Shown here one piece after another: positions 25,979 through 37,020 of a stretch of 64,000 bases of DNA. The position numbers and the translations under genes were made by a program. The stretch spans positions 186,001 to 250,000 of the forward strand of contig JALLLS010000041.1 of assembly GCA_025094145.1 (NCBI GenBank), read 5' to 3'. Numbering within the stretch: position 1 is the stretch's first letter; the number at the start of each line of letters is the position of its first letter. Under the pieces are notes generated by a model. The model was given only the letters and a program-made list of their open reading frames with translations, was not told the origin of the DNA and searched no databases. The stretch comes from Spinellus fusiger (lineage: Eukaryota > Mucoromycota > Mucoromycetes > Mucorales > Phycomycetaceae).

Positions 25979-28682
25979 TCACAAATAATCATGCTTATCC
26001 AAATAAGAATCTTGTGTTGACTCTGGGAAAAAATCAAGTGGCCAGCCATTCATCATCATAGGGTTGGGGAATTGGTGTTCTATACGCCCAGGTCCATCAC
26101 GCTGAAGTAGCTGGGGCGAAATTTCTACTGCTGATGTAGAGGAAGGAATAGTATGAGTTGTATTCCCATTGAAGTTCCCATTGGCGCCCGTCTCTGGGAG
26201 TGTCCAATGAACAGGTGTGTTTGCATTCTTAGTCAGTAGAGAACGGATCTCTACAGGCTGCCTGTTGGGAGCATGTGCTTCTATATGGCCAGCAGAAACC
26301 ATAGAGTAGTTGGAAGGGTTGGAAGAATGGAGGGGACTTGGGTGGGTAGGTTCTATGTGAATTAGATTCTTCTTGGAGCAGTGACCAGGCAAAGGGCGAA
26401 ATTCATCGTTCCAGTAGACCACTTGTTTTCCTATGGGATCAGGTTGAGTGCTGGGACGAAGAAGCGTATTGGTATGCATTGCATAGAGATCTCCAATCAT
26501 AAAGAAAAGCCTGTCTGATATCGCCCAGTACAATCTCAAAGACTCTAGCAGACTGAAATGGACAGCAAGATCTTGTCTTGCCTTGCTACACTCTTCTACC
26601 TTGACAGAAAAGATATTGGTAATGGCGATGGTGGCAGCAATATAAGTAAAGTAGGAGAGATATCCGGGCATTAGCTTAATAGAATCGCCAATGGTACCAA
26701 TGAGCTGTGTTAAACTATGAACAGCCATGAGACATTTGCTGATACTTCCATGAAGATAAACAACATGATCTGGCTGTAAATCGGGTGGCATAGTCTCCAG
26801 TGCTACAAGCGAAGGTCGATGTAAGAAGATAATAAGCACATTATACAGCATATGGCTCTAGGATAGAATATATCAATGAATGAATACTGTCTTGTCTTGT
26901 TTTTGATTATGATGATGGTAGTGATAATAATAATAATGGTAATAATAATGGTAATAATAATGGTGATAATAGGCAAAACATTTGTGTAAAACAACTTACA
27001 GTGACAAACATGACTTTATCAGCAGGTGGGCCTAGATCAATTTGCTTGATATTCTCAGGTGTGTTGGTTTTTGAAGGAGGAAGATCCCAGTACCATGCCT
27101 CTATCTTCTGTTCAATCTCTGTACACTCTGAATCAGGATGATACAAGGGCACATTACTAGTGCTCTCCCGGCGTCGATTAATAAACGTGGTTACTTTGCT
27201 TAATAATGCAGTGAGTCTTAGGAATCTTGCATGCAAGGTTAATTCTGGTTTGACTTCACGATAGCCTGAGGGTAAGACTCCCATAAGATGGCTCTCTTTC
27301 ATCTTTTGCACATTTAAACATTGAACCTTTGATCCATTCAATGATTCATTGTATATCTTTTCTCGTGACCAGCCCTGCTCATCGCCAGGTAGAAAACAGG
27401 TACAGTCTTCTTCTTGTAGTGCAGAAGGCCTTCCTGTGGCAGCACATGTCAGCTTGTCGGTACTGAATACTGTCCAAAAAACGCGACGTCTCAACTCTTG
27501 TTGAATCCACATCTCCTTTGTCAATCCATTACCCGCGACCGTTTCTTCTCTGTTTAGTCCCAACTCCAGTGCCATTCTAACAAATAGTAGAATGAGATAA
27601 AAATGTCTTTTCTCCTTCAACAGATCCCATAGACAGGGCCCCCTTTCTCTCTATTTACCTTGTTGCCATACCAGAAAACATCCAGCTCCTACAAAAGAAA
27701 AAGAAAAGGGGTTATAGGTTGGTGAGAAGTATAGGGTGTAGAATGGTTATCTGACCTTGGACCACAGGCACACCCATACTCATGCACACCTATAAGTGCC
27801 AGTGCCTGAACATTGGCTAGTGTGGGTTCATCAATGATATCAATCAATAGCTGGCGTGCCTTTGAAGCGTACTTTTCACCTGAGCTCCACGGAGGGTTTT
27901 CTTTTATATCAGGTCTTTCTGAAAACCTAATAACAATGAAAAGATGGCTTGGGTTAGTGATTCAATTATCAACATTTACCTTGCAGTTACAGCACAAATA
28001 GCAAAGGCAAGGAAATCAGGGCATGTCTGGTCACGTATTTCTCTCAAGAGAGTTTCTCGGTCAAAGATAGGAAAAGTAGAGTAGAGATAGGTAAAAAAGA
28101 GTTCTGCTAAATGCTCCAAAACATTAAGGGAGGGTCTGTTGGATTTCTTATTAGACTTATTTGTAGATGAAGAGTGATGAGATGTAGTGGAGTAGGCATA
28201 ATTATCAGAAAAGTGGTGAGCCTTGTCTTCTTTTGTTGGTGATTTCATAATGCGAGTTTGAGAGGGTTCTCTGAAAGAACTCAGTATAGATGGGTCCACT
28301 ATCTTTTGCAATCTAGATGTATTAATTGTAGGTGTAGCTGCTGGTGTAGCTGCTGGTGTAGCTGCTGGCTTATGCGCAGTATCAGGCAAAGATAACATTT
28401 GCTCCATCTTATCTAGTCTTTTTTCTAGCATTTCAATATAACCCTGTCGAGGACCACGCTTCTTATTGCTTGGTATATAGAGACATTCTTTCTGTAGCTT
28501 CTCACAATTCTCACAGCATGGCTTTGCGCCATTGCACTTTATCTACTTTACATTAAGCTATAGCTAAGAATAAAAAGACATGCCTTCTTTTTTCTGCACA
28601 GTCCACATGCTTGTGTAAGTCTCTTTCTTTTATAGGAAGAGCTGCCTTCATGGAGAGGGGACATGTCACCTGAGGATTCCAT
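25979..28682 (-). CDS. Zn2Cys6 transcription factor with fungal-specific TF domain
   Basis: Fungal binuclear zinc-cluster regulator; nuclear DNA binding. Six exons (minus order: 28584-28682, 27980-28542, 27756-27926, 27659-27688, 27000-27576, 25979-26857) join in frame to 772 codons plus stop. The zinc cluster (about residues 26-52) reads CGLCRKKKIKC then CCENCEKLQKEC, with C-x2-C-x6-C-x6-C-x2-C-x6-C spacing. A coiled-coil linker follows (EMLEKRLDKMEQML). The Fungal_trans region includes TFPIFDRETLLREI, HEYGCACGPRSWMFSGMATR and ELRRRVFWTVFSTDKL, typical of this family. The C-terminus is low-complexity. The first intron splits the zinc cluster and starts with GC (AAG then GCATGT). An upstream in-frame ATG at 28769 would add 29 residues. 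Target genes unknown. Confidence 0.9.
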
Positions 28683-28769
28683 GGCAGATACTGATAAAAG
28701 CAAAGGGAAGGAATGGGTTTGAATCAGTGCTCTCTTTTCATGAGAAGCAACAAACGCAGTCACATTCAT

Positions 28770-29301
28770 TCCATATCTGTTATCTTAATGATTTGCCAAT
28801 AGCAAAATACTTGTGTCAATGAGTATATCAGTATCAATAGAGCCTAACATCAATCTATCTTTTAGTGTGAGTCACTTTCTGGCTTATTATTTCTGAGGAA
28901 ATGCCTGTAATTGTATAGCTTTTCAATATATAAAGAAATTCATAAACTAAGTTTGACACTTGATGTTTTTTATTTTCCATTCTCTGTCTGATATAAAAAA
29001 AGAAAGAAAGATTTTATCTCATAAAAAGAAAATAAACACACTACACTTTTTTCGGAAAGTATTCACACAACCTCAGGAAAAAATTGCATACTTTATATTT
29101 TATAATTCGCACAATTTCATAAATATTGTTTTGCATAAAGTATGCGAAATTTATTAAAGGATATTTGTACACCTTTATCGGAAAGTATTCGCATAACCTC
29201 AGAAAAAAATCGCACACTTTTTTTTTCACTTTTTGCACACTTTATATTTTACTTTTTGCACAATTTCATAAATTCTTTTTGCACATTTTGTGCACAATTT
29301 A
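28770..29301. repeat. Tandemly duplicated transposon-end sequence
   Basis: After an unremarkable promoter-side spacer, two tandem, diverged copies of a ~120-140 bp sequence lie at about 29047-29165 and 29172-29310. Both begin near TCGGAAAGTATTC, continue with ACCTCAG and a CGCACA-rich middle, and end with ATTTATTAAAGGATAT. The start resembles the end of the related DDE element near 55825 (TCCGGAAATTATTG), so these look like duplicated element ends. Confidence 0.55.
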
Positions 29302-29592
29302 TTAAAGGATATGTCTACTTAAGCATGTCTTAAATTTCGAAGAAGAGTAACGACAAAATCCCTTAAGATCACTGATAAGAACATTGCTACATGCTTCAGT
29401 GATCCTCATGTTTAACGTCTCATTTTCTAAGATCTTTTCTCTTTTAAGTTTACTCTTCACAACAGACCAAAATTGCTCAATGGGATTAAGCTCAGGAGAA
29501 TACAGTAGAAAGTATACACATCCATAGCCATAACGTACAATAAGTCTGCTAATTCTTTTAATGGAAGTATGCTTTCTTAAATGATAAAGCAT
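29302..29592 (-). pseudogene. DDE transposase C-terminal fragment
   Basis: A 96-codon minus ORF containing YSPELNPIEQFWSVVKSKLK, the final catalytic block (third acidic residue in NPIEQFW) of Tc1/mariner-type DDE transposases. It is followed by a helical tail ending KGFCRYSSSKFKTCL. The rest of the transposase is absent. The same block appears in the element at 55930-57025, so they belong to one family. Confidence 0.8.
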
Positions 29593-29682
29593 ACTTTTCT
29601 GTTATGAAGTTGTAACCTTTTTAGTGGCCTTAGGGTTTGACTGAGATTTCTCAGGTGGTGCTAAGTCCAATTAAGTACTGTA

Positions 29683-30907
29683 CACACCAGGAGATTTTTC
29701 TGGCCTTTAATCAGTGACACGGTCATCCATTTACGTCTAAAATATCTGGCCTTTTATGGAACCGTGTTTAAAATAAAAAGGTTTGTGGATATCCAAATTA
29801 TTATTTCCTTTTGTAGTATACCTCACTATCAAATTGTATTATCAGTAAAATATAGTGTTTATGAATAAAATTGTTTATTGTAATAGTATAGATAATACTA
29901 TATTATGACTATGGCTACTGCCCAAGTGCATTCCCTCATAGCAATAGAACCCACAACCTAAAAGCCTTGTGATTTATCCTTGAGAGATAGATAACTATGC
30001 TCAGGAGTATTTTCTAGACGTTATTGACAGTATAAAAGACCACTTAAGACTGACTTGAAAGGAATCTTTACTTGCCTAATAATAATACAATGAGTGTCTT
30101 GTGGATTACAATGAACTCAAGCCCAGATGAAGACACTGCTTACCTTTTTATCACTAGAATAGTCTTTGGTAGTGTCTATCACCTCCTTCTATTGTTTCTC
30201 TTTGTTAATAATGGCACATTACCTTGCCCAGTTATGCCCATCTTGATGAGTAATTGGGTGTTAAGTTGTATGTTTAGTGTGAGAAATAACAAATAATCTT
30301 TCTTTCTCTATTCTGGTAATGTATACACTAGTCTCCACATAAAATTCATAGGTCAAATTCATAGGTCAAATTCACAAGTCAAACAATTCACACTCTATTT
30401 GCCTTGAGCCTAAAGCCCAGTATTAGAAACAATACTTTGTAATCATTAAGCATCACTGCTAATACCAGTTACAATAACTTAGTTACTGAAGTGATTATAA
30501 ATATTGAGTCAATGAATGTCTATACTGTTCTCAACACAAGTAAGCTTGGTTTTATTTTATGGACAATAATTACTAGAGTTAATTCAGTGTGTTCTATAAT
30601 AAATACACTTTAAACATTGTTATACTGCAAATACTATAGGCTTAAGGATAACACATTATGTTAAACAATAAATGCAGTGACTGAGTTGTAATTTTGGGGT
30701 GATTCTTGTTCTATTTCTTCTCTTTACAGCCAATTCTATACTTTTTAATTGCAAAGTCAGTAGCTATTGCTAAAACAGGCAGGTAGAGTTTAAAACTGAA
30801 CATTTAGACAGCGAAAAGGCCTTTTTAAACACATTAGCCAATCATATGAATATTGAGATTTTATTCTCAAGATATTTCCTTATATATCCCAAAAATCTCC
30901 TGGTGTG
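29683..30907. mobile_element. TIR transposon copy E1 (no recognisable gene)
   Basis: A 1225-bp element flanked by TA dinucleotides (29681-29682 and 30908-30909) with perfect 17-bp terminal inverted repeats CACACCAGGAGATTTTT. The subterminal left end (TCTGGCCTTTAA) and right end (GGGATATATAAGGAAATA, read inward) match the right and left ends of the element at 33917-35297. The two are therefore one family in opposite orientations. The interior shows no recognisable coding sequence, so it is a non-autonomous or decayed copy. It lies directly beside a Tc1-like relic. Confidence 0.8.
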
Positions 30908-30908
30908 T

Positions 30909-31640
30909 AGTGGAGTAATGTTATGTATTGTTTTAGTGGGGAGGGTGTTGGGAGATAAATTGTAGTGGAGGGTAGGATAGACTCCAACAAGTACATCAAT
31001 GTTTTGGGAGATGTCTATTGCCATAAACTCAACAGTCTCTCTCATATAAACACTGGAGTCAGTTATCATCTACAGGAAGACAATGCTAGACCCTATACAA
31101 GCAAAACAACTCAATTGGAAAGTAGTTAATGGTATAGTAATGACTATTTACGAGTTCTAACAAAGTCCCAACCTCAATCCAATTGAGCATTTGTGAACCC
31201 ACCTCAAAAATATCATTAGGAATAACAGGAGGATATATACCACTAAGGGACATTTGAAAGCGTCCCTGATGTTGGAATGGGGTAAATATCTGTAAGGGAC
31301 CACTGGAAACAGGTAGGAAAAGAGTACTAGGTGTTGTGAAAATAAGACGAGATATAGTAGATAGTATAAGCTGATAACAGATATCAGAATGCGGATTTTA
31401 TTATGACAATTGGATAAGTATTTATATGAATGTTTCTATGGTACTATCCAATTACTAGGTGACATATGCTATACGAATAATAAAGGAGTGTATGATCAGT
31501 GACATGGAATAAAGGAGTGATGTTGATGGCGGGGAAAATGGTGTAAAAAGGAGTGTTCAGATTAGGTCATCACAATATCAAAAGAAGTGACAGACAACCT
31601 CATGGCCAGCATGAGGCGGAGATACCAGGCAGTGATAGCA
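30909..31640 (+). pseudogene. Tc1-like transposase relic interrupted by a solo LTR
   Basis: Reading across frames gives LQEDNARPYTSK (second catalytic block, containing D), then PNLNPIEHL followed by a stop (third block). After the LTR insertion it gives EVTDNLMASMRRRYQAVI (C-terminal block). Removing the LTR and one copy of its 5-bp duplication restores continuity of this block apart from a one-base shift. Upstream residues SNVMYCFSGEGVG resemble the strand after the first catalytic D. Not functional. The N-terminal half is missing. Confidence 0.7.
31291..31574. mobile_element. Solo LTR, copy 1 (284 bp)
   Basis: Begins TGTAAGGGACCACTGG and ends AGGTCATCACA (TG...CA ends). It is flanked by identical 5-bp direct repeats ATATC at 31286-31290 and 31575-31579, the expected target-site duplication of an LTR retrotransposon. 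About 90% identical by eye to 60738-60992 but contains an extra 29 bp between two copies of AATAAAGGAGTG. No internal retrotransposon sequence adjoins it, so it is a recombination remnant. Confidence 0.93.
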
Positions 31641-32369
31641 GTTACTAAATAACCTACAAATAAAACTCCTTTTCTCTTGTATTATAAGCACCATTCTTTT
31701 TATGTATTGAAAGCTCTATGCTTATGTCTAATGATTTCGTGAAGTCATAACACTATTAAGATAAAGTATGGATCTAAAAAAAAAGAAACCTGCATTTGAA
31801 AACATCGATTACATTCTTTTAGTCACTTTATTTCATATCACTATAATTTCTTAGTTAGATTTTCATAATAAATCCGAGCCCAGTCTCCTTTACAAATACA
31901 AATATAAATATCAGCATAAATACATCTCAATTTAGGAATTGTCTCTGAGGGAAAATGGCACTCATATAGAGCACTCTTGTAGCTATAACAGAAGAAAAAA
32001 ATGACGACTCCAAAGATATCACTAGAACTAATAAAAAGTTCAAGCCTTCTGGTTCATTACTGTTCCTTTTCTTTTACAGTCACTGTTGGAGCCTCGGCCT
32101 ACTGACTGATAAAATCCATAATACAAGCAAACTATCTAAGAAAGTGATAAGGTGTGCCTTATTTGATTCTGTTATGCAAAAGATAGTACGTTGTAGAGCA
32201 ATGTCTTGGAATAAACTCAATGACATAAGAATGCAAAGCCACGGTATCTACCATGTATCCGGCTTTATTTTGAGGACTGTGCTCCTTCATCTCTATCTTT
32301 TTTCACTCATGAACTCAGCAACCCACTCACAGTCCACAGCTACAAGTAATAACAAAACTACACGGATAC
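31641..32369. other. Intergenic region upstream of coiled-coil gene
   Basis: No gene recognised. Probable 5' flank and UTR of the plus-strand gene at 32370; an open frame from 32144 overlaps it in another phase without family resemblance. Confidence 0.5.
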
Positions 32370-33518
32370 ATGAGTAATGTAACCTTAGGTCTTGATGAAA
32401 AGGCTTCAGAAACAGAAACAGATGACATTATGCCATCTAGACTCTCTGCTTCTCTGGTTATTCATCAGAGAACACCATCACTAGACATACCACAGACTGC
32501 TCATACTACTGTCACAACAAGAACAAGCTCTCTTCATCTCCAAGAATCTCCCAGCACCTCACTTTCAAAACTAAAAGCTCATCTTGCTCATCAGCAAAAA
32601 GTCCTTCATGACTATTATGCAGAGAAAGAGCATTATGTCCAGGAGTCTGAGCGTCTTACTGAGGCGATTGCTGCCATAACAGAAAAGACTTACCAGAAAC
32701 AACTAGAAAGAGAGCAACTCCAGCAGAACTACGAAACCCATCTCCAATCATTGAGAGCTACCAAGGACACTGTCGACACTATCCGGGTTCGTCTACACAC
32801 CATCAAGCAAAATATTGCCTCACTTGCTACAGAGCTAATTGAAAAAGCAGACCCTTCAGTCGCTACACATGCTCTCCAGACATTCTGGCTAAACCTACGT
32901 GAGCCCATTGAGCGTATGGGAGATCCTCTACCTTCACCACGCATTAAAATGCTTACAGAAAAGTTCATTATGGACGTCCTGGTGCAAAACATGAACCTAT
33001 CTACATTCCCTGGTCTCACTATCGGTCAGAACTACAAAACACTGATAGATTTCTTCGAGGATTATGATCCATGCCTTTCCATTCGACTACGCCAAGAAAT
33101 TACAAGGGTAGTCGTGTCTAAAAACACCCCTGGCACAGAAATCCATCAAGTTCTGCGACAGGCTGTGCTATCCAATTGGAAGTTTCTTTATGCCGGACTG
33201 ACAAAGGCATTCCCATTTGTTTATCAACAGGATAAAGCTGATGCTAAAATGTACTATGGTAGTAAAGTACAGATGTTGGTAGAGCAGGCCATGACGCTTG
33301 GATTTGCAATGAAAGGCCAGGAAGTCGACATTACGGCTGCAGAAACACGTGAGCAACTCCAGGCTTTTGATCCTGATTTTATGGTGGATGAAGATGGACA
33401 GATGTCAGGCATAGTTGAGTTTTGTATCTGTCCACCGTTTGTACTCTATACAGAAACACCAAGACCTATAGAAAAAGGAAGAGTATTATGTTCTATTCCA
33501 GGGTCCCATCTTCCATAA
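32370..33518 (+). CDS. Coiled-coil protein of unknown function
   Basis: Single-exon ORF of 382 residues with an ATG start (MSNVTLGLDEKASETETDDI). The first ~60 residues are Ser/Thr-rich. Residues about 63-155 form a long predicted coiled coil (for example LAHQQKVLHDYYAEKEHYVQ and KQLEREQLQQNYETHLQSL). The rest is a mixed, probably folded domain containing RLRQEITRVVVS and MYYGSKVQMLVEQAM, ending VEFCICPPFVLYTETPRPI. The C-PPF motif near the end recurs in fungal proteins of unknown function. No catalytic motif seen. The normal codon pattern and absence of stops support a real gene. Confidence 0.75.
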   Translation: MSNVTLGLDEKASETETDDIMPSRLSASLVIHQRTPSLDIPQTAHTTVTTRTSSLHLQESPSTSLSKLKAHLAHQQKVLHDYYAEKEHYVQESERLTEAIAAITEKTYQKQLEREQLQQNYETHLQSLRATKDTVDTIRVRLHTIKQNIASLATELIEKADPSVATHALQTFWLNLREPIERMGDPLPSPRIKMLTEKFIMDVLVQNMNLSTFPGLTIGQNYKTLIDFFEDYDPCLSIRLRQEITRVVVSKNTPGTEIHQVLRQAVLSNWKFLYAGLTKAFPFVYQQDKADAKMYYGSKVQMLVEQAMTLGFAMKGQEVDITAAETREQLQAFDPDFMVDEDGQMSGIVEFCICPPFVLYTETPRPIEKGRVLCSIPGSHLP

Positions 33519-33914
33519 GTATACTCTTTATCTATGTAAATGTATATAGATGCATAGATGCATGTAGATATATGTATACATGTATATGTATACATATATA
33601 TATATAAATATATAAATATATAAATAGATGGATAGACAAACAAATAGATAGATTTATGAAAAGTGAAAAAAAAAATAGAGAGAAAGAGAAAAAGAGAAAA
33701 TACATATATGATGATGTATATGTATTCAGAAGATGGCTAATGTTGGCAAATAGATCTTCCTTTTATACTTGTTGGACATTACTTTATTAAAGAAGACGAA
33801 GAAAAAGAGAACACTCATGAGAACATAGGCGTCATATCAATGTAGAATTACATCACATTTAGCTATTGTACGATTCTTTGGATTTCACCCAAGTGAAATA
33901 AAAGACAATGCATC
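33519..33914. other. 3' flank with AT dinucleotide-rich repeats
   Basis: AT-rich repeats (TATATAAATATATA types, about 33590-33630) and A/G-rich sequence between the coiled-coil gene and transposon E2. No gene seen. Confidence 0.6.
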
Positions 33915-33916
33915 TA

Positions 33917-35297
33917 CACACCAGGAGGTCTTTAGGATATAAAAGGAAATAGTCGAAACACAATTGTTTAAGAAATGACCGATTTGAAAAGATGTGAAAA
34001 TAAATTAAGATGTATTTATGTTAGTTTTTAAATAAATAAAGATTATTATGTAGATTTACCTGTAAATATCTGAATCCCGAAGGAAACCACTTTCGATGTG
34101 GCGATATGTTATAATACAATTACAAATAAGAATATCTATTCTTTTCTACAGAATGGAACTGGTCGGTGGCGACCCTTTAATCCCTCTTCTGCAATTGTAT
34201 AGATATTCTTTGATGCATTCACATCTCTGTTCCAAACAATTCCACAACTTTGGCAAGCGCGGATACTGTTGAAATCTACTAATACCTCAGTGAGGATATT
34301 TGTGTTATAATTGTGGCAGATCTTGAGAACAAAAATAAGAATAACTGTTAGAAGAGCTTTTCATATTGGGTGAGAGGTCAATGATGTTTACTCTCGATTT
34401 TCGAAATTTATCAACATCAACTACAAGAAGATCTCCATCCTTTTGTCTCTTTTTTCAATGATTGATATAAAATTCTTGTCAAACTAACACGATGACCTTT
34501 AAACTTGACAGCATCTTTTACCTTTATTCCTATGTCATAAGCAACGACTGGCAGTTTAGTAGGATCGTACTCCAATCTTTTTAGGTGCTAATACCCCCTC
34601 TCACTAATAAAAGAGTAAAAATAATTAGTTCAAGATATATTAATGTACTCTATGTGTGTGTCGTATTAACCTTGCACTGGCACCTTCTTGCCTTTGCCTT
34701 TGTAGCTAGTTCACTGGGTTTATTAAAATAAAAGAATATACAATAGAAACTGAATAACATGTCAGACATAACAAACATACACATACACTCACCAGATCAC
34801 AACTGTTGGTTTATATGCCAGACAAAGGCAAACAAGTTAAAGACGGTAGAAGTTATGAAGAACAACAGACAGTGTGTTTGGCAGGTATTAATATCTGAGC
34901 AGAAGAGAACAAATCGAATTTTCACAAGTCACTTGCTTAATCAGAGCCACCAAAGTAATATAGACTACAGCAACATTCTATAAAGAAAAGAATTGCTTAA
35001 AGAACAGTTGCCTAGTTACCCTTTGTGCTCAAATCGTGTGTTGTGTCCCTGTTCATGTACCCTCTTTGATTTCCCTATACTAGCCTTTGTACTAATACTC
35101 TATTTCTTAGTCTCTGCTATAGACCAAACTACTACAGATTCATCTTTCTAGTGGTCCTGTTGATAACCACAGTGCCCTTTATTACAGATACTTGCAAACC
35201 TTTTGATTTTAAACACAGTTCCATAAAAGGGCAAAATGTTTCTGGACGTAAAAAGGAAGATATCATCACTTAAAGGCCAGAATAATCTCCTGGTGTG
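33917..35297. mobile_element. TIR transposon copy E2 carrying a Fanzor-like relic
   Basis: A 1381-bp element flanked by TA (33915-33916 and 35298-35299) with terminal inverted repeats starting CACACCAGGAG. The right end, read inward, continues ATTATTCTGGCCTTTAA and matches the left end of E1. The left end (GGATATAAAAGGAAATA) matches E1's right end. Unlike E1 it contains remnants of a Fanzor/TnpB-type nuclease gene on the minus strand (next entry), whose 3' end points to the left terminus. Confidence 0.78.
34136..34590 (-). pseudogene. Fanzor (eukaryotic TnpB-like) nuclease relic, C-terminal part
   Basis: Fanzors are transposon-encoded, RNA-guided RuvC-fold nucleases related to bacterial TnpB and Cas12. 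Reading the minus strand across frame changes gives YDPTKLPVVAYDIGIKVKDA then KFKGHRVSLTRILYQSLKK. Next comes KRDGDLLVVDVDKFRKSRV, and finally CQSCGIVWNRDVNASKNIYT ending RPVPFCRKE and a stop at 34136. The last block is the second half of the zinc ribbon followed by the RuvC-III Asp in WNRDVNASKN. The first Cys pair of the ribbon is lost. Stops and frameshifts make it a pseudogene. Assignment rests on remembered family motifs. Confidence 0.72.
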
Positions 35298-35299
35298 TA

Positions 35300-36040
35300 G
35301 AGTAGCTGTAAAACACTTTGTCAAGATATAGGAGTACAGTCTTTTTTTGCTGATAGAGATGATGTACCATTTTTTTGTGGTTATTCTGCATGAAATATAG
35401 GGAAATTGCTCTGATACCACTTATACAACCCTTCGTTTAGAAATATAACATTAGTCAATAATGTAATCATATTATGTATGATATAGGCGAGGTGAATCAT
35501 ATAAATGATAAATATCAATATACCACCTATATTATCATGGTATTCAACCTGGTATTGTTTATCATTAGGTTTTTGAAATCTATAGAGCAATAGTAGCATA
35601 GCTAATATTTATCTTTGATTTCAGTCCATCTGCTTATTTTCAGCATCTATAAATCTACAAAATTAGTGTGGCCATAGAAAGGTACAATTCAAAACATTAT
35701 AAATATATTGGATGTGTTTTGTTATTCACGCATTGGGCCTAATAGTCACTCTATGAGATCGCTTGAAAATAAAATGGGATAAATATATAAACACTCTAAA
35801 TACTCAAGTGAAAATAAACTGTATAGAAATGAGAAGCAGAAGGATAGAAGAATGGGTGGTAGAGGAGAAATCGGAGGAAAAGTGAGGATACAGCGTCTGT
35901 TGCTGAAGGAGTCTTTGCACTCTATGGACAGTGTTGGCAATTTTTAATAGAAATTCAATGGATCTCATATCATCAATACAATGTTAGTAGCAGCTTTATT
36001 CTTTTCTTCTTAATAAAAGTATATTCATATTTAATTTACA
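35300..36040. other. Intergenic region without recognised gene
   Basis: AT-rich sequence between transposon E2 and a Tc1-like relic. Minus ORFs up to 72 codons have no recognisable domain. Confidence 0.5.
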
Positions 36041-37020
36041 ATCCAACTAACAGACGATCAAAAACCTACCATTGTTAATTTTCGACAAGCAAATATGAAA
36101 GTAAAGAAAATAGCTGAATGAACTGGAGTAAAGCTGCGAACAATCTACAATGTTTTGAATCAACAAAAGAAAAGATGAACCATCAAACGCTAAGAAGGTT
36201 AGGGTAGACCCAGAATGTTTAATGAAAGAGGAATAATTCACTTTTCGAATGTTGTTAGCAGGAATAGTGTTGGCTTTAAGTGGGATAATTATAGCAAGCG
36301 TACTGTTAGAAGTGTACTGCATGAAGAGAGTATATTTAACTGAATAGCAAGAAAGATTTTTTTTGAATAAAACACATAAAGAAAAAGATGAAGACTTTCC
36401 AAAGAGTATTTCCATGGGGTTATTGATATGTGAAAAAAAAGTTATATGGACTGGCAAAAGTAGTTTCGAAATAATCAAGAATAGTCGAATGGTTCATGTT
36501 TGGCGTAATAATAAAGAAGCCTATAAAATTATTGTCTTACTCCCACACAAAGGCAAGAGATGCCCAGTTATGGTCTGGGGAGCTATTTGTCATGATAAGA
36601 AGTCAGAACTTGTGATACTTGAGAAGAATGAACAAAAGGCTATTAATTTAGTTAGAAGAGTTTAAAAAAGAGTCATTGCTACGTTTCTGGGGTCAAGAAT
36701 GCCATTTGATATTAGTGGAGGACGGAGCACTCATACACAAAAGTATTATAGCAAGTAACTAAAAAAGGGAGAGGAATTGATTATTTGGAGTGACCTTCTC
36801 AATCACCCAATCTGAACCCCATTGAGAACCTTTGGATGCAAATGAAAGACAAAGTCCAAGAGAGATGCAATGGTTCTGTCAAGACAGACAAGTTTAAGAC
36901 TACAATACAAGAGGGTTAGGAATCTTTTAAGCCAAAAATCTGGAATTCTTTAATTGAAATAATCCCAGTACGAATGCAAAAACAAAGGTGGGAGCACCCA
37001 TTATTAAGGCTGTATCTTTA
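36041..37020 (+). pseudogene. Tc1/mariner-like transposase relic
   Basis: Reading across frames: TDDQKPTIVNFRQANMKVKK and GVKLRTIYNVL form a helix-turn-helix, and GRPRMFNERG is the hinge. RTVRSVLHE follows; GKRCPVMVWGAICHDKKSEL marks the strand after the first catalytic Asp; LISGGRSTHTQK replaces the second block. SQSPNLNPIENLWMQMKDK is the third block, followed by WNSLIEIIPVRMQK. Many stops and frame shifts; not functional. It belongs to a different subfamily from the copies at 39.1 and 41 kb (NPIENLW rather than NPIEHVW). Confidence 0.82.
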
